64,000 nt of DNA. It comes from CAVVJA01 sp963801715 (GTDB lineage Bacteria > Actinomycetota > Actinomycetes > Mycobacteriales > Jatrophihabitantaceae). The stretch lies in contig CAWDGB010000006.1 of NCBI GenBank assembly GCA_963801715.1, positions 55,003 to 119,002 on the forward strand, in the 5' to 3' direction. The notes under the pieces were generated by a model. The model saw only the letters and a program-made list of their open reading frames with translations. It was not told where the DNA came from and did not search any database. The translations under genes were made by a program, and so were the position numbers. The number at the start of each line of letters is the position of its first letter. Position 1 is the stretch's first letter. Below, one piece after another: positions 49,297 through 58,415 of this stretch.

Positions 49297-50142
49297 GTGG
49301 CGCAGCCCGACGTCGGCGCCGATTATCAGAGCGTGCACACCAGACTCTCAACCGATGCGAATGAGATCATCGCGATCATCCGCCCACTGATCGCGGCGGA
49401 TCCCGTCCGGTATACCGTGCTCGGCTCCGTCGCCCAGGTACTCGAGGAGCCCACGGCGGAAGGCTGGTGCCTGGCGGTTCCAGGAAGTGCCGACATCGCG
49501 ACCCGGTCGAGTCCATTGACGCCGGTAGTCGTGGTCGGACGCTGGACGGATCCCGACGCGCGAGCGGAACTCGTGACCGCGCTGCGTGGCCTGCCTGACC
49601 TGGCGGCAATCAACGGTCCGCTGCCATGGTCCGCGGAGATCGCTGAGGAGGCTGTGCCGATCCTGCGCCGGATGGATCAGCGGCTGTTCCAGCTGGACGC
49701 CTTGATCCCACCAACCGGCGTACCGGGTTCGGGCCGCCGGGCGGGCGAGGCGGACCGGTCGTTGCTGCTGGACTGGTATCGGGCCTTTGCCGAGGAGGCC
49801 GAGGCGCGAGGCATGGACCTGGAGCGGTCGGTCGACCGGATTCTCGCAGCCGGTGGCGCGTGGATCTGGGTCGACGGCGAACCGGTGTCCCTGGCCGTAC
49901 GCCGGGCGCCAGCTGAGGGGTCCGCGCGGGTCGGTCCGGTATACACGCCCCCTCGACATCGCGGGCAAGGCTACGGATCAGCCGTGACCGCGGTGGCGAC
50001 CCGGGACGTCCTCGACGACGGTGCGGTCCCGGTGCTGTTCACCGATCTCGCCAACCCGACGTCTAACGCGATCTACCAGCGGTTGGGCTACCGTCCAGTC
50101 GGCGACTACGTCTCGGTGGCCGTCGCCGCTCCCACTAGGTGA
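49297..50142 (+). CDS. GNAT family N-acetyltransferase
   Basis: A 281-residue protein with an N-terminal region of about 140 residues and a C-terminal GNAT domain (about 150-278) holding the acetyl-CoA-binding VYTPPRHRGQGYGSAVTAV (R/Q-x-x-G-x-G/A) and ANPTSNAIYQRLGYRPVGDY. The start is GTG with AGGA upstream. It is divergent from valS and convergent with clpX, with 2 bases between the stops. Its substrate is unknown. Confidence 0.85.
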   Translation: MAQPDVGADYQSVHTRLSTDANEIIAIIRPLIAADPVRYTVLGSVAQVLEEPTAEGWCLAVPGSADIATRSSPLTPVVVVGRWTDPDARAELVTALRGLPDLAAINGPLPWSAEIAEEAVPILRRMDQRLFQLDALIPPTGVPGSGRRAGEADRSLLLDWYRAFAEEAEARGMDLERSVDRILAAGGAWIWVDGEPVSLAVRRAPAEGSARVGPVYTPPRHRGQGYGSAVTAVATRDVLDDGAVPVLFTDLANPTSNAIYQRLGYRPVGDYVSVAVAAPTR

Positions 50143-50144
50143 GG

Positions 50145-51428
50145 TCAGGCGGACTTCTCGCGCCGCTCGCGCTTGGGCACCTCGCGCGGAACCAGGGTCG
50201 GATAGACATGGTCGAGGACGGTCTCGCGGGTGATGACGACCCGGGCGACATCCTCGCGAGAGGGCACCTCGTACATCACCGAGAGCAGGACCTCCTCCAT
50301 GATGGCGCGCAGCCCGCGGGCGCCCGTCCCGCGCATCACCGCCTGGTCGGCAATAGCCTGCAGCGCGGAGTCGTCGAACTCGAGTTCGACGTTGTCGAGC
50401 TCGAACAGCTTCGCGTACTGCTTGACCAGGGCGTTGCGTGGCTCGGTGAGGATCTGCACGAGCGCGTCGCGGTCGAGCGGGCGCACCGACGTGATGACCG
50501 GAAGCCGGCCGATGAACTCGGGGATGAGCCCGAACTTCATCAGATCCTCGGGCATTACCTCGATGAACACATCTCGGGTATCTCGCTCGAACTTCGTTTT
50601 CAGCTCGGCCCCGAACCCGAGGCCCTTCTTGCCCACCCGCGATTCGATGATGGTGTCGAGCCCGGCGAACGCGCCGCCGACGATAAACAGCACGTTGGTC
50701 GTGTCGATCTGGATGAACTCTTGGTGGGGGTGCTTGCGACCGCCCTGCGGCGGCACCGAGGCCGTTGTGCCTTCCAGAATCTTCAGCAGCGCTTGCTGTA
50801 CGCCCTCACCGGAGACGTCCCGGGTGATGGACGGGTTCTCTGCCTTGCGGGCGATCTTGTCGACCTCGTCGATGTAGATGATGCCGGTCTCGGCCCGCTT
50901 GACGTCGTAGTCAGCGGCCTGGATCAGCTTGAGGAGGATGTTCTCGACATCCTCGCCGACATAACCCGCCTCGGTGAGAGCGGTTGCGTCGGCAATGGCG
51001 AACGGCACGTTGAGCATCCGGGCCAGGGTTTGCGCGAGCAGCGTCTTTCCGGAGCCGGTAGGACCGAGCAGCAGGATGTTCGACTTCGCGAGCTCGACGG
51101 TGGCATCGGCGTTGCGGGGTTTGGCCTCGCCACCGGCTTGGACCCGCTTGTAGTGGTTGTAGACGGCTACCGCGAGGGTCTTCTTGGCCTGGTCCTGACC
51201 GACCACGTAGCCGTTGAGGAAGTCATAGATTTCGCTCGGCTTCGGCAGCTCGTCGAAGCTGAACTCACTGGTCTCGGCGAGCTCTTCCTCGATGATCTCG
51301 TTACACAGGTCGATGCACTCGTCGCAGATGTAGACGCCAGGGCCCGCGATGAGCTTCTTGACCTGCTTCTGGCTCTTCCCGCAGAAGGAGCACTTGAGCA
51401 GGTCACCGGTCTCGCCGACTCGTGCCAC
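50145..51428 (-). CDS. clpX: ATP-dependent Clp protease ATPase ClpX
   Basis: ClpX unfolds substrates and feeds them to ClpP. The 427-residue protein has the N-terminal zinc-binding domain with Cys13, Cys16, Cys35 and Cys38, the Walker A GPTGSGKT near residue 125, Walker B IIYIDEVDKIA, the LGF-type ClpP-binding loop (GKKGLGFGAEL) and sensor motifs. The start is GTG at 51428. A 158-bp gap separates it from clpP2. Confidence 0.97.
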   Translation of the reverse strand: MARVGETGDLLKCSFCGKSQKQVKKLIAGPGVYICDECIDLCNEIIEEELAETSEFSFDELPKPSEIYDFLNGYVVGQDQAKKTLAVAVYNHYKRVQAGGEAKPRNADATVELAKSNILLLGPTGSGKTLLAQTLARMLNVPFAIADATALTEAGYVGEDVENILLKLIQAADYDVKRAETGIIYIDEVDKIARKAENPSITRDVSGEGVQQALLKILEGTTASVPPQGGRKHPHQEFIQIDTTNVLFIVGGAFAGLDTIIESRVGKKGLGFGAELKTKFERDTRDVFIEVMPEDLMKFGLIPEFIGRLPVITSVRPLDRDALVQILTEPRNALVKQYAKLFELDNVELEFDDSALQAIADQAVMRGTGARGLRAIMEEVLLSVMYEVPSREDVARVVITRETVLDHVYPTLVPREVPKRERREKSA

Positions 51429-51586
51429 GAGCGCTTCGTTCCCCTCTGTTCGCTCCGATCAAACGCCACCTGGCTGGGCCGGTCGCCCAGATCCCGAACG
51501 GTACCCGGAATTACCAGGGAAGTCCTCTGCAATCGGCGCGTCCGGCGTGGCGGCGAGCCTGCGCCGGCCGTCAGAGGGATTATGCC

Positions 51587-52234
51587 CTAATTGACTAGCT
51601 TGCGGGTGGATATTACGTCGTCGACGATGCCATATTCCTTGGCCTGCTCGGCCGTGAAGATCTTGTCGCGTTCCACGTCCAGCCGGATCTGCTCGATCGC
51701 CTGGCCGGTGTGCCGGGCCAGGATCTCCTCCATCAGGAGTCGCATTCGCTGGATCTCGCGGGCCTGGATGTCCAGGTCCGAGATCTGCATCGGGCCCTCG
51801 GTGCCACCCGACGGTTGGTGGATCAAGATGCGCGATTGCGGCAAGGCGTAGCGCTTGCCCTTGGTGCCCGCGCAGAGCAGCACCGCCGCGGCCGACGCGG
51901 CCTGGCCCATGCAGTAGGTCTGGATCTCGGGCCGGATGTACTGCATCGTGTCGTAGATCGCCGTCAGCGCGGTGAATGACCCGCCCGGCGAGTTGATGTA
52001 GATCTGGATGTCTCGGTCCGGGTCGGTGGACTCAAGCACGATCAGCTGCGCCATCACGTCATTGGCCACGACGTCGTCGATGGGCGCACCGAGGAAGATG
52101 ATGCGCTCCTCGAACAGCTTGTTGTACGGGTTCGATTCTTTGATGCCGTAGTTCGTCCGCTCGACGAACGAGGGCAGGACATATCGCGACTCGTGCGGCA
52201 GGTGTATTCCGGCTGGGGACTGGAAATCCGTCAT
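51587..52234 (-). CDS. clpP2: ATP-dependent Clp protease proteolytic subunit 2
   Basis: A 215-residue ClpP with the Ser-His pair at Ser114 (MGQAASAAAVLL) and His139 (RILIHQP), and the NSPGGS oxyanion motif. The paired ClpP1/ClpP2 arrangement of actinobacteria forms a mixed tetradecamer. The frame is open to 52606, antisense to clpP1 content, but ATG 52234 gives the family start MTDFQSPAG. It is 26 bp after clpP1. Confidence 0.95.
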   Translation of the reverse strand: MTDFQSPAGIHLPHESRYVLPSFVERTNYGIKESNPYNKLFEERIIFLGAPIDDVVANDVMAQLIVLESTDPDRDIQIYINSPGGSFTALTAIYDTMQYIRPEIQTYCMGQAASAAAVLLCAGTKGKRYALPQSRILIHQPSGGTEGPMQISDLDIQAREIQRMRLLMEEILARHTGQAIEQIRLDVERDKIFTAEQAKEYGIVDDVISTRKLVN

Positions 52235-52260
52235 CTCAGGCTCTCTCTCGGTCCAGGTCG

Positions 52261-52923
52261 TCACTCGGACGGCGCCACGCCACCAGGCACCTCGCTGGCC
52301 CGGCGGACGATGTGGTCGACGAATCCATACTCCAGCGCTTCCTCGGCGGTGAACCACCGGTCGCGATCGCTGTCCTTCTCGACCTGCTCGACGGACTGGC
52401 CCGTGTGCACGGCGGTAATTTCCGCCATCTCTCTTTTCGTCAGGTTCCACTGCTCGGCCTGGATCTTGATATCCGACGCGGTGCCATAGAGGCCGGCCGA
52501 TCCCTGATGCATGAGGATCCGTGCGTGCGGAAGCGCGTACCGCTTCCCTTTGGTCCCAGCCGAGAGGAGGAACTGACCCATCGACGCGGACAAGCCCATC
52601 GCCCACGTGGCAACGTCACACTCGATGAGCTCCATCGTGTCGAAGATCGCCATGCCTGCGGTCACCGATCCGCCGGGGGAGTTGATGTACAGGTTGATGT
52701 CGCGCTTCGCGTCCTCTGCCGACAGCAGCAGGAGCTGCGCGCAGATCTGGTTGGCGATCGCGTCGTCGACAGCTTGGCCGAGAAAGATGATTCGCTCTCG
52801 CAGCAACCGGTCGTACACCGAGTCGTTGAGGTTCATCCCGCCGCCGACACTCCGCATGTCGACCGCGCGGACCGGCTCGTCCAGGTAACGCCGGCCCTGG
52901 CCGATCGGGGATTGTGGGGTCAC
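52261..52923 (-). CDS. clpP1: ATP-dependent Clp protease proteolytic subunit 1
   Basis: A 220-residue ClpP with Ser114 (MGLSASMGQFLL) and His139 (RILMHQG) and the NSPGGSVTAG motif. It precedes clpP2 in the usual clpP1-clpP2 operon. ATG 52923 is used; ATGs at codons 23 and 30 are alternatives because the N-terminal segment is normally removed. Confidence 0.95.
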   Translation of the reverse strand: MTPQSPIGQGRRYLDEPVRAVDMRSVGGGMNLNDSVYDRLLRERIIFLGQAVDDAIANQICAQLLLLSAEDAKRDINLYINSPGGSVTAGMAIFDTMELIECDVATWAMGLSASMGQFLLSAGTKGKRYALPHARILMHQGSAGLYGTASDIKIQAEQWNLTKREMAEITAVHTGQSVEQVEKDSDRDRWFTAEEALEYGFVDHIVRRASEVPGGVAPSE

Positions 52924-53028
52924 AGCTGACGCTCCTTTACAACGGGCTTGCTATCGACCCTAACGGGCGAACGGGCGGCGCCACTCCCTGGGACGGCCCG
53001 GTTTCGCTGACGGCGTTACGTGAGAACC

Positions 53029-54390
53029 TCACTCGTCCGAGGGCTCGGTCTCGTCTTCCGGCTCGGCCAGTTGGCTCGGAGTGAGGGCCGAGAGGTCCAC
53101 GGCCCGGCCAGACTCATCCGTGATCTTCGCTTCCTGCAGCACCGCCGCAAGCGCCTTGTTCCGCCTGACGTCCGCCATCAACGCGGGCAGGTTGCCGGCC
53201 TCGACGAGCTGGTTGGCAAAGTCCTGCGGGGGCATGTTGTACCGGGCCGCCTGCCGAACGAGATACTCGGTCAGCTCGGCCTCACCCACTTCGACCTGGT
53301 CGGCGTCGGCGATCGCGTCGAGCAGGAACTGCGCCTTCACTGACTTGCGGGCGGATTCCCGCAGCTGGTCCGTGAACTCGTCGCGCGTCTGCTCTTGCCG
53401 CTTGAGGAACTCGTCGAAGGCGGTGTCGTCGTGCTCCAGGGCGTGCACGATCTCGTGTTCTCGGTAGTCCACTTCGGCCTGGATTGCCGAATCCGGAAGC
53501 GGGAAGTCGACGGCGTCGAGCAGCTGCTCGAGAAGTCGATCCCGGGCTTGGCTGCCCTGAACGAACGCCTTCGCGCGCTCCAACCGGGTGCGCAGGTCGG
53601 TCCGCAATTCGGCGACGGTATCGAACTCACTCGCCAACGACGCGAATTCGTCGTCGACTGTCGGCAGCTCCTTCTCCTTGACGGACTTGACGGTGACTGT
53701 CACCTCCGCCTGATCGTCCGCGTGGTCGCCGGATTGCAAAGTCGTGTCGAACGTCACCGACTCCCCCGCGTTTGTGCCGGTGATCGCGTCGTCGAGACCG
53801 TCCACGAGATCGTCCCTGCCCACCTCGTAGGACAGGTTCGACGCCGAACCACCCTCGACCTCGGCTCCGTCGATCTGCGCGACGAGGTCGAGGGAGACGT
53901 AGTCGCCACTCTGGACCGGTCGCTCCACGCCGGTGAGCGTGGCAAATCGCTCGCGCAGCGAGTCCAGCTCCGCGTCCACTTCCTCGTCGCTGACGGACAC
54001 GTCGTCGACCGTGACTGCGACCCCGCTGAGGTCCGGAAGGGGGATCTCCGGCCGGACGTCGACCTCGGCAGTGAACGCCAGTTGCTTTCCGTCGTCCAGG
54101 CTGGTGACCTCAATGTCCGGCTGTCCTAGAGCGCGCACGCCACTCTCCCGGACCGCTTCACCGTAAGCCTTGGGCAGGGCGGTGTTCACCGCCTCCTCGA
54201 TGACGGCGGCTCGGCCGATCCGCTGATCGATAATCCGGGCGGGGGCTTTCCCGGGGCGGAACCCCGGTATCCGAACCTGGGCGCCGATCTTCTTGTAGGC
54301 GGCGTCGAAGCTCGGCTTGAGCTCCTCGAACGGGACCTCGACCGCTAGGCGCACACGCGTTGGGCCGAGGGTCTCGACCGTGCTCTTCAC
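53029..54390 (-). CDS. tig: trigger factor
   Basis: Trigger factor is the ribosome-bound chaperone and peptidyl-prolyl isomerase. The 453-residue protein has the N-terminal ribosome-binding domain with IPGFRPGKAPARII, a FKBP-type PPIase domain (about 155-240, QSGDYVSLDLVAQIDG), and the long C-terminal domain ending in an acidic tail EPEDETEPSDE. It lies directly upstream of clpP1, as in other actinobacteria. Confidence 0.97.
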   Translation of the reverse strand: MKSTVETLGPTRVRLAVEVPFEELKPSFDAAYKKIGAQVRIPGFRPGKAPARIIDQRIGRAAVIEEAVNTALPKAYGEAVRESGVRALGQPDIEVTSLDDGKQLAFTAEVDVRPEIPLPDLSGVAVTVDDVSVSDEEVDAELDSLRERFATLTGVERPVQSGDYVSLDLVAQIDGAEVEGGSASNLSYEVGRDDLVDGLDDAITGTNAGESVTFDTTLQSGDHADDQAEVTVTVKSVKEKELPTVDDEFASLASEFDTVAELRTDLRTRLERAKAFVQGSQARDRLLEQLLDAVDFPLPDSAIQAEVDYREHEIVHALEHDDTAFDEFLKRQEQTRDEFTDQLRESARKSVKAQFLLDAIADADQVEVGEAELTEYLVRQAARYNMPPQDFANQLVEAGNLPALMADVRRNKALAAVLQEAKITDESGRAVDLSALTPSQLAEPEDETEPSDE

Positions 54391-54461
54391 AGTGCTGATC
54401 GCTCCTTAACGACGCGAGACTGACGCGGACTGGCTACCCAGGACAGGCAACAGTGATCGGG

Positions 54462-54500
54462 CAGCGGGATCTGAACCCACGGCCCCTCGCTCCGGAAAGC
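54462..54500 (-). pseudogene. tRNA-Pro-like 3' fragment (relic)
   Basis: Plus-strand bases 54464-54493 match the intact tRNA-Pro at 56466-56539 over the T-arm and anticodon-stem region, including 20 identical bases starting GAACCCACGGCCCC. The T-loop is altered (TTCAGAT instead of TTCGAAT) and the anticodon and D-arm sequence does not follow, so no functional tRNA can form. It is about 2 kb from the intact copy and may be a remnant of an insertion or duplication at the tRNA. Confidence 0.55.
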
Positions 54501-54678
54501 CCACGACAGCCGTCTCCAGAGTCTATCGGGCCCATTCCCTGGGGACCGATGTCATGAGGACTGTCGGTCACGCGACTGATCGCGGGGCCTGTCGCGGCGG
54601 GTGCCGGACCGCGCCACCTCGGAGTCACCCCGGCGTCCGCGGATGTGAACGACCGGCAAGGTATACGGCGTTGGGTGC

Positions 54679-55113
54679 TCACCACGGCGAGACGGTGACG
54701 CCTCCCCACTGCTCAGGCTGTACGTCACGTTCGGTTTGAGTCAGCTCCCATCGGTGACCGGCGAGATCTTCCAGCTCGCATGACCGCTCTCCGTACTCGA
54801 AGCTCGTCGGCTCGCTGACCACCCGTGCACCAGCGTCGCAAGCCTGGATATAGGCCGTATCAACATTCGGCACCCGCACCTTGATGACGTGCGTCACGGC
54901 TCCGGCAGCCGGTGGGACATGTTCGCGGCGAACATCCGCGACGATCACCGCGCCGTCGGCTCCCACCGCAAGTTGCGCCCGGTGTGCGTCGCCGACACGG
55001 ACTCGCTCCTGGAAACCGAACGCGGACTCGAGCCACGCCACAGCTGCCCGCACATCGGGATAGACCAGCACCGGCGTCACGGTCGCCGGGGGCGCGGAAC
55101 GGTTCGCCAGCAC
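54679..55113 (-). CDS. VOC family (glyoxalase/bleomycin-resistance-like) protein
   Basis: A 144-residue vicinal-oxygen-chelate protein with the beta-alpha-beta-beta-beta pattern, YPDVRAAVAWLESAFGFQERVR in the first module and AYIQACDAGARVVSEPTSFEYGERSCELEDLAGHRWELTQ in the second. The glyoxalase Glu/His ligands are only partly evident. These proteins range from glyoxalases to antibiotic-binding proteins, and no specific function can be assigned. It lies between a tRNA-Pro relic and an IS481 element. Confidence 0.82.
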   Translation of the reverse strand: MLANRSAPPATVTPVLVYPDVRAAVAWLESAFGFQERVRVGDAHRAQLAVGADGAVIVADVRREHVPPAAGAVTHVIKVRVPNVDTAYIQACDAGARVVSEPTSFEYGERSCELEDLAGHRWELTQTERDVQPEQWGGVTVSPW

Positions 55114-55171
55114 GACTGGCAGTTTAGGCGCGCCTGCCTACAGCCAACACGGTTGCCCTTCGCTCTTGGCC

Positions 55172-55192
55172 TCACATAAGTCGGGGTGGCGG
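55172..55192. repeat. left 21-bp direct repeat flanking the IS481 element
   Basis: Identical to 56457-56477. It begins TCACATAAGTC and contains the last 12 bases of tRNA-Pro in reverse orientation. It is either an unusually long target duplication or a duplicated attachment-like site. Confidence 0.8.
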
Positions 55193-56456
55193 TGTCTGAG
55201 TTCATGACATCGTTCACAGCTGTCGCGGGACATCGTTCACACCTGAGGGAAGGGGTGAGCGATGGGGATGCCGCAGCTGATCGTGACCGCGGTGCTGGTC
55301 GAGGGGCGGAGCAAGAGCGAGGTCGCGCGGCGGTACGGCGTGTCCCGCCGGTGGGTGATCACCTTGGTGCAGCGGTATCTGGCCGAGGGCGACGGGGGGC
55401 TGCACCCGCGGTCGCGGCGACCGCTGACCAGCCCGTTGCAGACCCCCCGCGTGGTCGAGGAGGAGATCATCGCCATCCGCAAGGAGCTCGACCGGGGCGG
55501 GCATGAGGCCGGTGCCGCGACGATCGCGTTTCACCTCGCCCAACGCCACGGCAGCACCCCGGCGGTGTCCACGATCTGGCGGATCCTAAGCCAACGCGGA
55601 TTTGTCACCCCGCAGCCGCACAAGCGGCCCAAGAGCAGCTACCTGCGGTTCGCCGCGGAGCAACCCAACCAGCGGTGGCAGGCCGACATCACCCACTGGA
55701 GGCTGGCCGACGACACCGGCATCGAGATCCTCAACCTACTCGACGACCATTCCCGCTACTGCCTGGACAGCCACACCCGGCGGGTGTTCAAAAGCCCCGA
55801 CATCGACTGCCGATTCCGGCGCGCCGCAAAGACATTCGGGAATCCGGCCAGCCTGCTTACCGACAACGGCGCCGTGTTCACCGGCCGATCCCGCGGCCAC
55901 GGGCGGGTCGCCCTCGAGGTCACCCTGCACGAGCGTGGCATCCGCGTCCGGCACTCCCGGCCCTACCACCCGCAGACCTGCGGCAAGGTCGAACGATTCC
56001 ACCAGACCCTCAAGAAATGGCTGCAGCAGCAGCCACCAGCGCCCACCACCCGCCAGCTACAAACGCAACTGGACACCTTCCGCCGCTACTACAACCAGGT
56101 ACGACCCCACCGGGCCCTCGGCCGGCGAACACCCGCCCAGGCCTACACCGCCCGACCTAAAGCCGTGCCCACCGGCACCCCGCTACACGCCGGCCACTGG
56201 CGCATCCGCCACGACCGCATCGACCCCTCCGGCGTGTTCACCCTGCGGCACAACAGCCGACTGCACCACATCGGCATCGGCCGCCGCCACGCCGGCACCG
56301 ACATCCTCGTCCTGATCCACAACCGCGACATCCGCGTGCTCACCACCGACGGCCAACTACTCCGCGAACTTCTCCTCGACCCCAGCCGCGACTACCAACC
56401 ACAACCCAAACCGTGAACCATGTCCCAAGACACCGTGTGCACGGTGTCCCGAGACA
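55193..56456 (+). mobile_element. IS481-family insertion sequence
   Basis: The element of about 1264 bp starts TGTCT and ends AGACA and encodes one transposase. Related inner motifs GGGACATCGTTCAC (left) and GGGACATGGTTCAC (right, reverse complement) act as subterminal repeats. An 8-bp hairpin (GACACCGT, GTGC, ACGGTGTC) sits near the right end. The element is bordered by identical 21-bp repeats, and the right copy forms the 3' end of tRNA-Pro. Confidence 0.85.
55262..56416 (+). CDS. IS481 family transposase
   Basis: A 384-residue DDE transposase. An N-terminal helix-turn-helix (about 16-40, KSEVARRYGVSRRWVITLV) is followed by a second DNA-binding segment and the rve catalytic core with Asp142 (RWQADITHW), Asp201 (LLTDNGAVF) and Glu244 (GKVERFHQTLKKW). 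A C-terminal extension of about 90 residues (about 294-384) is typical of this family. The frame is intact, so the element may be active. GGGG at 55256 precedes the ATG. Confidence 0.93.
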   Translation: MGMPQLIVTAVLVEGRSKSEVARRYGVSRRWVITLVQRYLAEGDGGLHPRSRRPLTSPLQTPRVVEEEIIAIRKELDRGGHEAGAATIAFHLAQRHGSTPAVSTIWRILSQRGFVTPQPHKRPKSSYLRFAAEQPNQRWQADITHWRLADDTGIEILNLLDDHSRYCLDSHTRRVFKSPDIDCRFRRAAKTFGNPASLLTDNGAVFTGRSRGHGRVALEVTLHERGIRVRHSRPYHPQTCGKVERFHQTLKKWLQQQPPAPTTRQLQTQLDTFRRYYNQVRPHRALGRRTPAQAYTARPKAVPTGTPLHAGHWRIRHDRIDPSGVFTLRHNSRLHHIGIGRRHAGTDILVLIHNRDIRVLTTDGQLLRELLLDPSRDYQPQPKP

Positions 56457-56477
56457 TCACATAAGTCGGGGTGGCGG
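56457..56477. repeat. right 21-bp direct repeat, overlapping the tRNA-Pro 3' end
   Basis: Exact second copy of 55172-55192. Bases 56466-56477 are the last 12 bases of the tRNA-Pro gene, so the insertion left an intact tRNA. Confidence 0.8.
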
Positions 56478-56539
56478 GATTCGAACCCACGGCCCCTCGC
56501 TCCCAAAGCGAGTGCGCTACCAAACTGCGCCACACCCCG
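56466..56539 (-). tRNA. tRNA-Pro(TGG)
   Basis: The minus strand folds as a standard tRNA. The acceptor stem CGGGGTG pairs with CACCCCG (discriminator A), the anticodon stem CTCGC/GCGAG encloses the loop TTTGGGA (anticodon TGG), and the T-arm is GTGGG-TTCGAAT-CCCGC. CCA is not encoded. It is divergent from tRNA-Gly, matching the position of tRNA genes downstream of tig in mycobacteria. Confidence 0.93.
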
Positions 56540-56675
56540 GGCGCTAACGGGCTCAGTGTACGGGCGGCGGCGAATTCGATCCGGTGCCGTCCCGATCTCC
56601 GTGTCTCGCGGGCGTCAGCCCGACGGGCATACTGCGAGAGTCCGAAGCCGGGACCGGTACTGTCATGGGCGCACC

Positions 56676-56749
56676 GCGGGCGTAGCTCAATGGCAGAGTC
56701 TCAGTCTTCCAAACTGAAGGTGCGGGTTCGATTCCCGTCGCCCGCTCCA
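56676..56749 (+). tRNA. tRNA-Gly(TCC)
   Basis: The sequence folds with acceptor stem GCGGGCG/CGCCCGC, D-arm GCTCAATGGCAGAGT, anticodon loop CTTCCAA (anticodon TCC) and T-arm GCGGG-TTCGATT-CCCGT. The 3' CCA is encoded. Confidence 0.94.
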
Positions 56750-57419
56750 TGCTCGAGACCAGGGATTTAGGGGGCTCCAGGCCCTTCGGCCGAAATCGGA
56801 AGCTTGATCAACTGGCCGTTAGTCCACGAAAGTCCACCCAGGTTCGCCCTGCCCGGCAGGGCCCTGCCATGGGTGGTAAGGCAAGTTGTCTCCGGCTGGG
56901 CGGCCCACCGGCGAGTGTTCTCGCTCCGCCTCCGAGCGAGAGCGCAGGCGAACGGTGGTCCGGCCCTCGCACGCTGCTCCGCGTCTTCCGAGCGAAGGTC
57001 GCAAAGGACCGACCAAGCCCATGAGCTCAAGGGGGCGATTGCCGTACCCGCCGCGGAATGCGTACCTGCAAAAGGAGATCGCACGCGTATTGGATCCGTT
57101 GCTGTGTGCGGTGATCTTGACGCGATTGGGACCAGCGCAGATGCGGTGTTCTGTGGTCCGGTCCACCGCTGTTAGGTGTCACTCGGCCGCCGAGTAGCTC
57201 GTGTTCTCGGGTCCGTGTTGTCATCGGGCCGTCGCCGTAGACTCTGCGACGCAGCCCGAGGAGTCGATCCACCGTTCGAGGCTCCCCACGCTAAAACTGA
57301 CGACTCCAACGCCCGCTTGCTCACCGGGCCTGGGACGCGCGTAGGCGACGGGGCCAGGTCCTTGAACCCGAAAGCCCGACGAACCCGCCTCAGCGGTCCG
57401 CGCTGACAGGAGGATTTGC
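56750..57419. other. gene-free 670-bp stretch after tRNA-Gly
   Basis: No ORF here looks coding; those present are Arg/Ser/Pro-rich and lack homology signatures. A 14-bp perfect palindrome GGCAGGGCCCTGCC lies at 56855-56868. The region may hold the remains of an integrated element beside tRNA-Gly, or regulatory sequence of the downstream membrane-protein gene. Confidence 0.4.
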
Positions 57420-58220
57420 GTGTTCTTCTTCGAGCTGACCACCTGGGTCTTGCTGGTTCTGCTCATCGTCATCATCGTTGGAGCCACGGTCATCGGCCTA
57501 CTCGCCGGCAGAGCGGTGCGTCACAGGTCCGAAGACCTGCGCGAACCGTTCTCGGTAATACAGGCAGCTCTGCTCGGGTTTATGGGCCTCGTGCTGGCTT
57601 TCGGTCTAAGCCTGGCTGTTGGGCGATACGAGACGCGCCGCGCCGCGGTCGTCGACGAGGGCAACGCAATCGGCACCGCCTACCTTCGGGCGCAAACCAT
57701 CGCCGAACCCCAGCGGAGCGATTCACTCACCCTGCTCCGGCAGTTCACCGACACGAGCATCGACATTTCCGAGACGGTACCCGGCAGTACGACGGAGGCC
57801 CGAGCCGTGACCACCAGCGGACAGATCCAACGCCAACTGTGGGCGCTAGCCGGACAATCGCTCAACATGGCGCCGACCGACAGCGCGCCGCGGCTGTACG
57901 TCGAGAGCCTGAACGAGATGTTCGACTCTCAGTCCAGTCGGATCTACAGCCTCGGCAACCGGGTGCCGACGCCAGTCCTCGTACTAGAGGTCGCCGGAGC
58001 CGCCATCGCCCTGGCCGCCCTTGCTTTGCACCTCTCCACCGTCGGTCCGCGAGGCGTGTTCACCGTGATGATTGCCGCAGGACTGGTCATTCTCATCCTG
58101 CTAGTCACCTTCGACCTCGACCGTCCGACACGTGGCCTCATCCGAGTACCCGTCTCCCCACTGGTGCAGGCGCGCGCCGAAATGGTGCCGCCCCCCGCCG
58201 CGTCCGCACCGAGCCACTAA
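57420..58220 (+). CDS. DUF4239 (bestrophin-like) membrane protein
   Basis: A 266-residue membrane protein with two N-terminal helices (residues about 8-30 and 45-66), a soluble helical middle and two C-terminal helices (about 182-230). The FSVIQAALLGFMGLVLAFGLSLAVGRYETRRAAVVDEGNAIGTAYLRAQ pattern fits DUF4239 proteins. It starts with GTG 6 bases after AGGAGG, one of the best ribosome sites in the window. The function is unknown. Confidence 0.8.
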   Translation: MFFFELTTWVLLVLLIVIIVGATVIGLLAGRAVRHRSEDLREPFSVIQAALLGFMGLVLAFGLSLAVGRYETRRAAVVDEGNAIGTAYLRAQTIAEPQRSDSLTLLRQFTDTSIDISETVPGSTTEARAVTTSGQIQRQLWALAGQSLNMAPTDSAPRLYVESLNEMFDSQSSRIYSLGNRVPTPVLVLEVAGAAIALAALALHLSTVGPRGVFTVMIAAGLVILILLVTFDLDRPTRGLIRVPVSPLVQARAEMVPPPAASAPSH

Positions 58221-58415
58221 CTTGATAGGCGGTCACCCACCGGCACGTCTCCGCCATCGAGGCGTCCGGTGGATTGATCTGCGCCGTCGAGACGATCGGG
58301 GCAGCGGTACGGCAGCCATTATCCGTGTGCCAGGATGGCCGGCTTGGCCATCACTCGCCGGACGCTCGCTGGAAGAAATCTGCCTCGAGCGCATAGGCAG
58401 GACCGGAAGGTGACT

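Noticed and set aside
52235..52606. A 124-residue N-terminal extension of ClpP2
   Set aside because: It is antisense-like text overlapping the clpP1 coding region; ATG 52234 gives the family start.
54455..54545. A selenocysteine or other long tRNA upstream of tig
   Set aside because: The anticodon stem does not close and no anticodon TCA loop exists; only the 3' half resembles tRNA-Pro, so I call it a relic.
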